From Siphonodentalium dalli (Eukaryota > Mollusca > Scaphopoda > Gadilida > Siphonodentaliidae): a stretch of DNA of 64,000 nucleotides. The translations under genes and the position numbers were made by a program. The notes beneath the pieces were generated by a model. The model saw only the letters and a list, made by a program, of their open reading frames with translations. It made no database searches and was not told the DNA's origin. Below, one piece after another: positions 24,289-38,900 of the stretch (positions within the stretch are counted from its first letter, which is position 1; each line of letters begins with the position of its first letter). The stretch is taken from the NCBI GenBank assembly GCA_032622095.1, contig CP136069.1, forward strand, positions 188,719,122-188,783,121, read 5' to 3'.

Positions 24289-27200
24289 CTGTTAAGGTAA
24301 GGTAAATTATTCTTCATTATGCATGATCAAGATATATGATATATAGAGTAATGTCCTAAATAATCGGCTCCTTGACCACAACATAATTATGGGTAATTTT
24401 TCAGCATTTAGTTGGAAATATGGCTTGTAGCCATTCACCGGAAAGCTCTCAGTGAGAGCTTTCCGATGAATGGCAACAAGCCATATTTCCGACTAAATCC
24501 TGAAAAATTACCCATAATTCTGCTGTGGTTAAGGAGTCGATTATTTAGGGCATTACTGTAAGTTATTCTTCATTATGCATGATCAAGATATATGATATAT
24601 ATATGCAATGTATTTGTAGCAATTTACATCTAGTTGAAAGACTTGTTTTATGATAGAGCTTCTTTTTTAAAGATGTTCCCGTAGACGAGGTGGCAACGTC
24701 ATGGATAAGATCACAGTCTGTGCTAGACGAGGTTGGCGCGGGTTTGAACCCTGACATGGGCAAAAATTGGGACAGATTTTCCTCGCTACATCTGAGTTCA
24801 GGAACATCTCAATGTGACATTCCGCTCGATACATGGAATTATCAGTAAGAAATGAGAATTTGTTCAAGCTCACTGAAGCAAGCACATTTGAAGCAATGAA
24901 CACCCATACTGAGTCTGTGCCTCCATAAATGTAACATATTGTGTTTTGTATTTTGCTAAAAATTGACAGACAAATCTTCAGCAGATAGAAATTATCTTGC
25001 AAGGGGTGTACTTTTTGTACTTTTCTCCGAATTCTCATATGTGTTTCTCAATGTAATGTTCCTTAAGTAATGACCATATAATAACAACTGCGGCATACCA
25101 TATCAGTAGGCAATATTGGTTGTCTAACGAAATAATATTTTTCATATACATTAATATATACCTGAATTTTTCCCAGGGCTCCAATAGAGACTTGCGGAGG
25201 TAATATCACAGGTCTGGCATATGTTCCACCAATCTGGAAAGTGAAATATCAAAAGTTATCATTTGATTCCCCACTCGTAGGCATGGGTGACTAAGACGAT
25301 AAATTTATGAGAATTTCACGTTTGCTGTGGGTCACTGCCAATATCTGATTTAAACTTGACAAGAATACTGTTAAGAAATTTTGAATTAAAATAATGCATA
25401 AAATAATGCAGAAATTCATCTTGCAGCATCTTTTCATTCAGAGCATAAAAAAATCAGTCAGTTATCAAAGAATTGGAAAATTCGTTCAAGCAAAGAGTTA
25501 AAGGGACTTAAGGCCTTCAAAGTGCGTTCATGCGTAATAACATAAATTTTAGACAAGTTTGTAAAACACCTGTCATTAACAAGTACAAGTAAAAATAGAT
25601 TGACTTTGTACTTATTTTCATTACTAATAACTCTCCCATAACAAGATTTCACATATAGAAACCACTGTTACGTAAACATTACTGTTACAGTGGCATTGCC
25701 AATCAAAGTCCAATTAAACCAATAAATATTATTATTAGGCTCTATTTTTAGAACAGAAATCTGCGTGTTCAGAGCATATCAAAATCGAATCAAGAAGGAG
25801 AACTCTATTTGTTAGCTGCCTCAATCACGGCAAATTGCATTTTAAATATTTCAGATATCAGCACAATCTTTATGATAAAAATAAACCACTTTCTTATGCC
25901 TTTATAGGCATATAATATATTCAATCTTCAGTAATATCTGTAATTTATTCACAAAATAGCTATTTGTTGTCTTGAAATCAGGATTTATTTAGCTCTGGCA
26001 TTAAAAGTGTTAAAACCAGACTTACAGATCCAATATTTGATATCGTAAATGTTCCATCCGAAAGGTCTGTTGTTCCTAATTTTCCTGAGATTCCCAGTGT
26101 TTGAAGTCTATTCAGCTCTGCAGCTATCTCGAATATGCTTAAAGCTTGTACATTTTTTATGTTGGGAACCAACAGTCCATCTGGTGTATCCATAGCAACC
26201 CCTATGTTATGTGATGCCTGAAATAGTAAATACAATGGTATTAACAACTAGTAATAACTAGTATCTGTATAAAACATTGGTATCGATAAAAAAAAGATTT
26301 GTATCTGTAAAAAAGATTGAGAAGTTTCCAGACTTTTGAGAAGTTTCTTCAACATTGAAGAAAATGTCTGGTCTAGAGATGTGGGCAGACCATGTGGCCA
26401 CAAAGCAGCCTACCAGTACTTATACACCTGATGTGGCCACAAAGCAGCCTACCAGTACTTATACACCTTGATATAAGTTTAGCAAGAGAATCGGTCAGAA
26501 AAGTGATTGCAATGAATTTCTATATTTCTTGTTTGAATTGTCGGATATGGCTAGTTTGAGTCATATACACTGTGGCTGTGATGGGTGTATCTCATCTTAC
26601 TCAAGTTGAGTTAATCTGAGAAAACGAACCCTTCTGTATGATAGGCCAATTACCTGAGTTTTCATGTCGTGTAGTAGTAAAACATTCAATCTAATTCTGA
26701 TGCAGTTGTCAACATCTCGAATCAACTAAATTTTAATCTTGGGTGCGAAAAGTGGAAGGATATCTTTATTCAATGGTGGTTATTATTTAGAAAACAAGTG
26801 TTTCACCGCAAATAAAAAATACTTTTAGAATGAACACGGTACCAACCTTGTAAGTCATATTTTCACATTCTGAGTCCACATGTGCATTCAGCGATGGAAA
26901 CTGTATTAATGCTAATGATAAGGCCTGAAATATGATTAAAACAAGCTCATTAGGTGACTATCACCATCATATTTAAAAACAATTATGAAGTGCATGTTTG
27001 AAGGTTTCACCATATCAAAGTACTGTATGTTTATATTGTGACCAATCTAGTTAGTCCACCAACTCCTCCACAGCGCTAGGTGAAAGTACAGCCATAATAT
27101 AAAGGTAAGACAGTTCTACCATCCCACCAATTAACTCTGAATGTTCCGCCTCCAGTAAGAAACAGCGTCATTGATTGGTCAGAGAGCCGCAGAACATATC

Positions 27201-30200
27201 CAATGTTTACACCTAGAGCCGTCAACATAAGGGAAACAAAGACAACTGTTTCATCGTGTCTCGCTGGCCTGCTTTTTGCATAATGTCATTTATGTTGAAC
27301 AACGTTATGGAGAGAGCAATAGGATATTTTGACATTTTCTGCAGACCACTCTTCGGAATAAAATTATGTCAAATTGCTATGAATGACCAGGACTGTCGGC
27401 AGAACATATACATATCATCACTCCGTTGAACATTTTAAAAGAGTATTCATATGTGACCCGCCATATCAAATCCAGTCGTAAGTCGGGATTTTTTTACCCT
27501 GTGCCAATGCATTTTCTTATATATGCGAGTCGACCATAGGTCGCCTCGCATATATAAGAGAATGCATTGGCCTAACAATTTTTTATCATAATTTTAAATA
27601 AATGTTTCTTACAATTTTTAGGACAAAAATTAAAAAACATCTATTACCCTGCAGGGAGCCCCACACATATATAGAAGCATATATAAGAGTGTCGTCTGCT
27701 CATGTTTGTCTGGGGCTCTGTATGGGTGAAATTATAAAATTGTTAAAGAATACAAGAAAAAATTATTAAAATTGTAAAAAATTGTTAGGCCAATGCATTC
27801 TCTTATATATGCGAGGCGACCTATGGTTGACTCGCATATATAAGAGAATGCATTGGCACAGGGTAAAAAAAATCCCGACTTACGACTGGATTTGATATGG
27901 CGGGTCACATATTGTTGTTACTCAGGCAGCTATTAGTGATTATTCTGATCATAGACTGACGGCTCCTTAACCAATCAGATGCATGCATTAAAGGCGAGGT
28001 AGATGTATTAAAATAGAATACAAAATAAATTTTAACCCCTTCTATTCTAAATACTCATTGTTGAGAATATTTCTGTACTTGTTTCACCTATTTGACATAC
28101 CATCATAATATATCCTGGACACCCATCCAACTGAATAATAGACAAGGGTTACACTAATCTCACCTTAAGAAAGACTGGCATATATGAGAATTTAACTCCT
28201 CTATCAAGCGCTATGCTTTTCAACTCTTCTCTGAGACTGACAAGTGCTGACACATCAATTTCATCATAGTAACCAAACGGAGGAATCTTGAGTGCTTCTG
28301 TCATTGTCTTTACCATGGCTTTCTTAATACCTTTAATTGGAATAGTCTTATCCTTGCCCTCTATGACTACCATTGGTCTCGGCGACATTGGTGCAGGTTT
28401 GGTCTCTGGTTGAGATGACGTTGAGGCAGGTTGAGCTGGTGTTGGCACAACTCTGACCTGTGGCTCTATAAAGTAAATCAGGTAGTAAGTTAGCAATATG
28501 TTTGAATTTTAGATGCAGTGTTTACACTTCTGTTTAAATGTAACATCCATAAATACCTTTCTATATAATATGTAAAAACTGATTGTATATATATTCCGCA
28601 AAGTAAAATAATTAAACATACCAGTATATTTGTTCTCATTTCACTCAATTCTGATTGGACAAGTTCTGGCTTCGCAAAATTATAGTCTATTGTTCGTCCA
28701 CTTATATTTTATTTCATATCTGAACAACATTAAGTTGGTGTAACCACACAGTGGGTACCTTTACAAATGACAGACACACTATTTCAAGGCTTGCACTTTA
28801 TCTAAACATTTCCCACCAATTAATAGAAATCCCTCAGAACTTGTATTATCATTGCACAGGAAAAGAACAGAAAATGTACAAAAGATTGATAGAAGGAAGA
28901 ATAAACATCTATGTATACAATATGTACAACGACCTCCCAATCGGCATGGTATCTAATAATCATCAACATCATCATCGTCAGCATTGTAATCGTCATCACT
29001 ATCATCTTCAGCATTGTATGTATTCATCATCATCGGCATCGTTGTGATTATCATTATCATCAACATCGCCTTGCCACTCCAAAAAATAAACTCAGAAATG
29101 ATATAAGTTTCAGCAAATGTTGGGAAGTATCTCTCAGAACTCTACAACCGAATCTTGACATAAAATGTGATTATGGGGCCATGTTCAAGAGATGACAGAT
29201 GAACAAAATAAAATGTTTATCTGGTGATCATAACCATGGCCTAATTGATACAATTTTATAAAATGTTTTGTAGGATAGGTTGGTTTCTACAATGTGTGGT
29301 GACTATACATATAATCACATAACCGTTGCCTTCATTTATCCATAATATCACATGAAATTTGAACATTGTTGGTTTACGAACATCAGGGGAAAAAATCTTT
29401 AGATAGAAGAGGAAAACAAAAACCCAGACAGATGTCTTGACATACTGAATGGTCGTTATTCCATGAGATTCTGGTGAATGCATATCTCATATATCGACTA
29501 GAATAATTTGGGAATAAAAATAAATAAAACTGACACATTTAATATATCAATTATTCTCATTTTCCCATGATTTGGTTTGGAAAGAAGTTAAACAAGCAGT
29601 CGCAGATGGCGGTATCCCCCGCCGAAATGTGCAGTTGGGGAAGTGCATTCTCAATAATGTTTTCGTTCTCAGTATGTGCTAAACAAGAGGTGCAATTTTG
29701 TCAAACAAGACTGTGGGTCGCTCACTGGACTGTAAGGACTGAGAAGACAGGGACTCTGAAGACTACAAGAGTCAGTACTTGACAGAATCACTTAAGTTCT
29801 AAACATGGACATAGCTGGATGTTCTCAAATGAGCAGGGCTCTTCACCTTGAAATTTCTAATTACACATCACTGACAAATTTCCAACCTCTTACCTTTTAA
29901 AGAGGACAACCATACCACAGTACTAAGTTCACAAAAATCATTTTGTACATTCCTCTTAGGTTGAATTTTACGACTGGTACCAGTACTTCAAGCTCTCAAA
30001 CGTTTGATAATTACCAACCTGACACCCCCCATAAAGTTAAAAAATTTTGTGGCCAATTCGGTCCAACAGTTTAACCTGAAGTAGAAACATATGGACTGAT
30101 GGTTTAAAAACATACATGTTAGAAAATCAAACCAAACTACGAGAACAGTTATTTTTGGTGTGAACATCTATTCTACAACTAATTTAGTATCGGGCATGAA

Positions 30201-33200
30201 ATTTTTAACTTTTGATCAAAATAGGGGGGGGGATCAAATCTCCACCCCTCTACACTCCCTCCCCATTGTCTCAAACATTGCCCCCACCCAGGCTGTCTAG
30301 AAATCAATATTATTATACCAGTACCAAACAGCATAGAGGAGAGTTATATCTCTTATCTCTGCCCCTATTAGAACATGTGAATCCTCATCTATGAGATCCA
30401 TTCATCTAGTAATATCAATATAACCCCCAATTTTTCTTTGAAAAATCAGGGTATGATTTCACCTGGATAGTTAAGAAACTAATATTGGAACAGTCGAGTC
30501 TGTATTTAGTGTCTGACCTTTGCAGGTGAATTTAATGACAATATTCTGCAAGGTGGACTAACATCACCGAATTCACCCTCTGGGGACCTCATTTCCTAAA
30601 AATGACCCCATGAACAATCTGAACCCCAGTCACCCAAGGCCCCTCCATACCAAATATAAGCTATATAGGCCTAATGGTTCTTGAGAAAAAACTGTTTTAA
30701 GACTTACTATGGAGGGAAAGAGTTATGGCCCTGGCTTCGCACCTACATCTATTTGATGTGATGAACTTAATTGAACAAATCTGATTGTGAGACACCTAGG
30801 GAACATGCACACTGAACTATATAAACACATTCCGTCTTTAATATGGAGAAGAAATCAATTGTTGGTAGATGGATGGATAGACATCTCAACAGGCAGACGG
30901 ATGGAAGCCTGACAGATAGAAGACAAATTTAATCCAATATATACCCCCCCATTTTCTTTGAATATTAGTTCCAGATTAAAAAAATAATATGAAATGGTCA
31001 AGCCTGAATTAAGTAAGTAATGACAATATTCTGTAAGGCAGGCTAGCATCACCAAATTCATCCTCAATCTGATTAGGCCTCAATGGCCAATAAAACCTAG
31101 GAACAGATTGAAGTCCTACAGTTGAAGTTGGTGATACACACCCATTGAGCACCTCAATTATGCATTTTATCTTTTGCAAATTAGGGGGACTGAACAGGTG
31201 GAAAAAAGTGACTAAATCAAACTGTCAATTTGATACTTGAGATACTTCCCAGAAGATGAGGCCTAAGCAGAATTAGGTCCCTGGTGGGTGTATTTGGTGA
31301 TGCTAGCATGCTATATGGGGTAGCAACACTAAATTCACCATCTGGGGACCTCACTCTGTAAATGTCAGACACACTATTTCCAGACTTGAAGAAATCTAAG
31401 CCATTCACAGTATCATTGGATGTCAGTCATCACCTAACCATGGAAGCACCAGTTTGTTTTTAAATTGCTACAGATATGTTTAGATTAGAATAATACATGT
31501 CATCTGGCTAGTTTCTATAATTAATGACCTGTACCTTTACAGATATATATGCCTCTGTGGTGAGAAGAGGTATTAATTAAATTGAGAGTTGATATGGCTT
31601 GGAAGGGATGTTGGTTGATGGCAGGGTTGGGTCTGGGCCATGTGGGAGGGGGTGGGTGGGGAGGGTGGAATGTTTCCATAATTTCATTAAAGAGTAAAGA
31701 TTCATAACTCTGCAGATGTTATAATGGTGTCACTTTTGTCAAATTTAAAACATGTTTAAAAAAAATTGTCCCAGAAGATAAGGCCTAAGCAGAATAAGGT
31801 AATTGAGGGTGTATTTGATTATGCTAGCCTGCTGTATGGGGTAGCAACACTAAATTCACCATCTGGGGACTTCATTCTGCAAATGTCAGACACACTATGT
31901 CCAGGCTTGGAGAAATGAACAATGGACTATTCCTATTTATTCTTGTAGACTCTGGTATAATAGGTATTTATCTAAATGTCATGTCATGTAATGACAGATG
32001 GTAAACTGGTCTGAAGAAAGCAGTCTTCAGCAAGAGTATCAAGTGTCCACACTATGATAAATTGGCTTTTTCAATAATACAGGCTTCAGTGTTCTCTTAA
32101 AAATTAATAGTGCATAGCAAAGAGGTGTGAATTATAAAGGGCCATAACTCTGTTAAAATATATCGGATCAAACCCATATTTTAACTTGATCTGTATATAA
32201 GTGTCAAAAATTCATATACCAAATTTGGCGTTGATCAGATGAAAAATGTTTGAGTAATCCTGTCTTGGATGAATTCTATATCAAAACAAGAGTGGAACGG
32301 GTTAAATAAACAATACCAAAATCCATACAGAAGAAAAACATGCTAAGAAAAATCTAGGTAAGAAATATGAGGCTGTGATGTGTCCTAAACAAAAATTAAA
32401 GGTCAAAATGCAAAAATTAAATTTTTTGTTTTTAAAGTTATGTCCCTGGCTCTGCCCCTATTTGAACCAGTGACCCCATTTAAACAAATCTGAACCCTAG
32501 TCAACCAAGGTCCCTCCGTACCAAATATAAGCTTAATCAGCACAATATCCCTTGAGAAGAAGTCATTTTAAGAATTACTATAAGTTATGGCCCTGGTTTC
32601 TCAACTAATCAACCTGGTGAACTCATTTGAACAAATCTGAATGGGAGTCACTTAGGGAACATCCACACCAAATATGAACCCATTAGGCCTTATAGTTCTG
32701 GAAAATAATTTGTTCTAAGAATTACTATGAAGGATTAGAGTTGTGGCCCTGCTTTTTCAACTAATTGACCTGATGACCTCATTTGAACAAATCTGAATGA
32801 GATTCACCAAATATGAACCTGTTCCGTCTTACGGTTCTGGAGAAGAAGATGATTGTAGACGGACGGACGGACGGAAGGACAACGGACGAGGAGTGATAGC
32901 TATAGCTCCACCGGAGACTTCGTCTCAGGTGAGCTAAAAACTTGCGAATTCATTTTAGGTACTGGTCATGGGAATGAATATACCAATAAACAAAGTCCAA
33001 TAACTCTGCTGAAAATATCCGGCCGGATCTGGTTTGCAAACTCGTTCTAGATACTGGTCATGTGAACTCATATACCGAAAATCTTTTAAATCCGTTGACA
33101 TTTGTGGAAATGAGCCCTGTGACGTCGTCCATTTGCACACAAAAAAATAAACAAAGTCCAATAACTCTGCTGAAAATATCCGGCCGGACCTGGTTTGCGA

Positions 33201-35297
33201 AATTGTTCTAGATACTGGTCATGTGAACTCATAATCCACAAATCTTTGAAATCCATTGACATTTGTGGAAATGAGCCCTGTGACGTCGTCTATTTGTTAT
33301 TTGGTAAATTCGACAAAAATAATAAACAAAGTCCAATAACTCCGGTAAAAATATCCGGCCAGAACTGGCTTGCGAACTTATTCTAGGTAATGGTCAGGTG
33401 AACTCATATACCAAATATCTTTCAAATCCGTTGAGATTTGTGGAAATGAGCTCAGTGACGTCGTCTATTTGCTATTTGGTAAATTCAACAAAAATAATAA
33501 ACAAAGTTCAATAACTCCGGTAAAAATATCTGGCCAGACCTGGCTTGCCAACTCATTCTAGGTAATGGTCAGGTGAACTCATATACTACAAATCTTTGAA
33601 ATCCATTTACATTTGTTCAAGTTATGACTCTTACAAATTTGGGACGGACGGACAGACGGACGGAACCCATTACTATATCCCCCGCAAATTTTAAATTTGG
33701 CAGGGGATTAATATTTGTTTTTTGGACAATTTCAGTTAAACAATTGTCGGCTGGTTTGTAAACCAACTAATTCAATTTGTGTGGCCTTACCTTCTTTTGG
33801 AGATCTTGTGAAGAGATCAATATATTGCAGAATGTCATCTTTCAGCACTCTACCATCTTTTCCGGTGCCAGTAATATTGCTGAGTCTTATCTAATCAGAA
33901 AAAAGAATTCTCAAATTAGAGAGAGGGCAAGCCTTGAAATAGGGTGTCTGTCATTTGCAGAATGAGGTCCCCAGAGGGTGAATTTAGTGATGCTACCCCG
34001 CATAGCGGGCTAGCATCACCAAATTCACCCTCTGTGTACCTCATTCTGCTTACACCTCAGCAGATTGAGGTTCCCAGAGGGTGAATTTTGGGATGCTAGC
34101 CTGCTATGCGGGGTAGCATCACTAAATTCACCCTCTGGGAACCTCATTCTGCAAATGACAGACACCCTATTTCAAGGCTTGAGAGAGGGAGTGTTAAATC
34201 CCTTCTGTTTATGTGGAGAACTTGGGACAACTTCCCACTATCTCTTTGAATGTACATTTTATCAAGAGCCCAGAAGAGAACTATATGACTCCTGAGTCCC
34301 TACCTAATGTTGCCCTATCTGAGAATACTCTATTGCGGGGAGCAAGGGATCAAGGGAGCTTAGCCTTCGCGAAGACAAACAAATATTTAATGCAGTACAG
34401 ACATATATTATGAGAATAAAAAGATTCCCATTATTCTATCACTTGAACGGGTAACGAATTGCTTTGGATTCTGGCCGCGTTATGGGGCAGCATGATATTC
34501 CCAAATAAATGTTTAGTACTCAATGTCTTCTGATTGTTGTGTATGTTACTTACTTGTTATTATCCTGTATATACGTGAAATGATTCCACATGAAGGATGC
34601 TGTGATAATCACAGTGAACACCCTTGAAATAGGAATTGTCCTGTTTCGGGTTAGTGCTGCTGAATGTGTTCTTGTTCTCATGGAAGTTAAATGTGACCCG
34701 CCATATCAAATCCAGTCGTAAGTCGGGATTTTTTTTACCCTGTGCCAATGCATTCTCTTATATATGCGAGTCGACCAAAGGTCGCCTCGCATATATAAGA
34801 GAATGCATTGGCCTAACAATTTTTTATCATTTTTTTAAAATAAATGTCTCTTACAATTTTTAGGACATAAAATAAAAAACATCCATTAACCTGCAGGGAG
34901 CCCCACACATATATAGAAGCATATAGAAGAGTGTCGTCTGCTCATGTTTGTCTGGGGCTCTGTATGGGTGAAATAATAAAATTGTTAAAGAATACAAGAA
35001 AAAATAATTAACATTGTAAAAAATTGTTAAAAATTGTAAAAAAAAATTTGGGTCACATCTAGTCCACGACATATTTTGATTATGAACACTCATAGCCATG
35101 TGTTTGTTTAATTACTTTTTGGCAGATGAAACCAGTTAACAGCCATTTTGATTGGCCCCCTCCCATGGCACCTGACACATGCATATTACTATAGACGAGC
35201 ATCATTTTAATCATGCAACAACCCAATTATTGAAAACTCCCCTCCACCGTCATCATTTCACGATTTATCTGTCCCCTCATGTCTTCTACTTTCTCAT

Positions 35298-35340
<43 letters not shown>

Positions 35341-35947
35341 TCCTGCTATCCCTAACACTATCTTCTCCCTTTTTTCCATCCCTAAATCAAATTTAGTTAT
35401 ACATGTATATCTCAATTTCTCCTAAAACCATTATTTCCATCCCTTCCTGTCTGATCTATAATCCTCCCTCACTTATCGGGGAAGGGACATGTGGTCAAAG
35501 AGAAGAAGACTTCATATAAGCCCTCAGGCTTGTTGTCAGATACTCGTTTCCATACATAATATATATTTTGCATATATGTGTCATCTGTATATTATGTTAT
35601 TTGTTTAAATTTGGAAATAAAAATATCTTTACACTAAATCATTAAAATCATGTTTATATAAGGCTTTTGTTAATCTACCATATCAGTGTTCCTGCTAGGA
35701 ATTGGGCAAATTGAAACTGGGGGGACGAGGATTTCCAGTCCATGCAACATCCAAGAAGATTGAATCAGGGCCTAATTTATTAATACAGATACATGGGGAG
35801 AACATCTCTCAGGTAAAGGTCCTTGCCTCAATGGATAAATAATTTTCGTCAGTAGAATTAATTGAATTAACCCTTTCAGTGCCAGGGGCCGATCTCATCG
35901 GCCCTAATTTACGGTCTGTAAAATGGGCCCTAAACAAAAAAAGAAAG

Positions 35948-35988
<41 letters not shown>

Positions 35989-38900
35989 GGTTGAATTTTT
36001 TTGGGGTATGCTTAAGCATGCTATAGCGAATTTAAAAACAAACTGGTTAAAACCTTAGGGGCATGTTATAACTCAAAACTATCACCAAGTATTCATAGTA
36101 ATAATTTTGGTGCCCATGAAAAACGTAAGATTCCCTGGCACTAAACCTACAAAATAAGTCTGGCACTGAAAGAGAGTAGAATATAATAAAAAATTATTAA
36201 AATTGTAAAAAATTGTAAAAAATAATAACAAATGATGAAAATTTGTTAGGCCAATGCATTCTCTTATATATGCGAGGCGACCTATGGTCGACTCGCATAT
36301 ATAAGAGAATGCATTGGCACAGGGTATATGGGTTGATACAAAAATCTGACCTGGCACTCAAAGGGTTAACCCTTTCTTTACTAACTTCTCATTGATGAGT
36401 AATTCCCACAGGAAACATTCATATAATAAGGTCAATGTTTGTTGAACATATTAACTAAACATTTCTCACAAATGAAAAGGAATCATTCCACTGTTGTATA
36501 TCATTCTTCTCCAGGGGTGCCGGAAGAGGGGGGACAGAGGGGGCAGCTGACCCCCCTGCCCTTGACCAAGGGGGGCGAGCGGGGGCAGGACTTGCCCTTT
36601 TTATGGAGACAGAAAATGCTTTTTGTGTGTTTAATCTCATGTTTTTATAGCAAAATGTGACTGTTTTGGTCCAAATACCACCAATTTCACAAGGAATATT
36701 AATTTTTTGTCAATTTTATCACAAAACGGCCATAAAAACCGACAAATACCTTTTAAATAGGGATTTTGCCACAATGAATTTATGGTTATTTTCCCGAGTT
36801 TGCGGAGAAAATGCCCTTTTTTGCGGAAAAGTGCCCTTTTTGTAGGCTCTGCCCCCCCTGTCCTTGGATGCTTCCGGCGCCCCTGTTCTTCTCGGTCCAC
36901 AACAGCTTTGGATATCGGTTGAGTTGATAATGTTTTGGACTGGGTCCCATCCTGTTACTCTTCTATAACAGATTTTATGCCAAGAATCCTGGGTGGGAGT
37001 TGTTATCTTGATTGTATGTCTTTGAATTAGGTCAAATGGATGCTTAGCATATATGAACATATATAGAGGGCAGTCTTTCCCAAGCATGATGGTATCAAAC
37101 ATGCATATATCAGAGGTCCGTTGAATGTCAAAGAAACTGATTTATAAGTAAACAAGGCCTTGTTTTCCAATTTTGATTTGTCGTGTTATCAGAAAATGTA
37201 TGTAAACAATATGTTAAATGACTATATCATTAGTTTACCTTTTTCTATCACCATGATACATCATTTTGAAGATAGACTAATCTGGGATATGTCAGATTAT
37301 AAATCACATTCAAGGGTTCATGTGAATGCCTGGGATCCACATGTAAATGTAGAAAATCTTTCAATGAAAGTGTGTTCAGAAGAGTACTGGGATGAGACTC
37401 AGTCCAAAACAGCATTAACCCTTTACCCAACAGAAGGGCCCTGTGCCAATGCATTCTCTTATATATGCGAGTCGACCATAGGTCGCCTCGCATATATAAG
37501 AGAATGCATTGGCTTAACACATTAAAAATTATAAAATTGTTAAAGAATGTAAGAATTTTTTTTTTAGGCCAATGCATTCTCTTATATATGCGAGGCGACC
37601 TATGGTCGACTCGCATATATAAGAGAATGCATTGGCACAGGGCATAACTGTAACTATGACAATGTGGTCAAGGAGCCGGTTCGAATGATATCCATATTTG
37701 TATGGTTCTATTGAGACAGACCGAAGATATTTTAGGCTGTTGAAGCTTTATTTGGCCGGTTTTGGCCGGTTTGTTGGGTAAAGGGTTAACCCAACTTATA
37801 TCCACAGGTCCCCTGGTGCGATACCACCACTACAAGTATATATATATTAGTATATATACTTGTAGTGGTGGTATCGCACCAGGGGACCTGTGTTTATATC
37901 CCAGCTATTGTGGACTGAGAAGACTTGGTCTACATTGGTCATCTGCTTCTATTACCCAAACATCCCTCCAGATGAATAGACCATTTCAATGTATACTTTT
38001 ATAACTGACTGGAAGAATCCATTTAGTTTACCCTTTCACTCCCTCCCCCATAGTCACTTTAACGATTTCTATGTTTCAAGAACCAACTATTTCTGAAATA
38101 AATATAAATCTAACTGATTCAATGGGAAGATAGCATCTTAGAAATTGAACCAACCACCATCTCAGTGTTTGAGATAAGGATTAACTTTCATGTGGACTGT
38201 TTTTATGGAGATGTAACCGTGAGGTAAGTGGTCATAACTTGTGTAAAAACCAAAGGGTTTTACATACAAGTTATGACCACTTATTTCACGGTTACATATC
38301 CATAAAAACAGTCCACATGACAGTTAATCCTTATATTTATAAACATTTAGCGAAAAAGCCACTTTTGTAAATGTATTTAAATCGAAAAGTGTATCGTGAC
38401 AAAACCAGCCCAAAATATCCCATAGCACCCTTGGCAAAAGTTAACAGGAACAATTTCTTTACATTGAAACCTGATGATTTAATTTAAGTCAATGCTGCGC
38501 GAGTCCAAATGCGCCCAAAACATTACGCGTTTTTCTTTCCGGTATCGATGTAATTATGGGCTTGCAGTTATGAGCTGTTGCGCGTTCACCGAGAAATAAC
38601 TGCAACTAGTCACGTGGGCGCGGACCAATCGAAATGCTGGATTTAGTGATAATCACACTTAGTGTGTAAATATAAAGAAATAACACAAAATCGTGGGGGA
38701 GTATGTGCAATATTTGATGTGAAACAATTCGACTGACAAGACTTATTCTTCTGACTCACGCTTTTTTCTTTCGCCATTTTTCGGACAGCGGGTGTGGCGA
38801 GGACCTTCACTCCTTTAATATCTTGCATGAGATTATCTCCATCGCTACTCTCTGTAAACTCATCCACTTGTGCTTCTAGTTTGGCTTCTTCTGTATTGTA

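Larger units (their letters stand above)
36370..38040. mobile_element. Large repeat family D copy with several nested insertions
   Basis: Outer parts match family D ('aaccctttctttactaac', then 'ccaatgtatacttttataac' near 37990). An inner inverted repeat pairs 36886-36965 with parts of 37383-37420 and 37895-37925. Insertions: hAT-like 36512-36885, TTAA element 37419-37785, hairpin 37804-37892. Confidence 0.65.

Noticed and set aside
29567-29782. 71-residue frame with [16 protein letters not shown]
   Set aside because: No homology, no splice-site support, and it lies within a DBT intron on the opposite strand.
36637-37102. Overlapping frames of 87-127 residues on the minus strand
   Set aside because: They span the boundary of a hAT-like MITE and its flank, so they cannot be an old protein.
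37160-37647. Frames with [20 protein letters not shown]
   Set aside because: A translation of the shared palindromic module, which reads open in both directions. Not a protein family.
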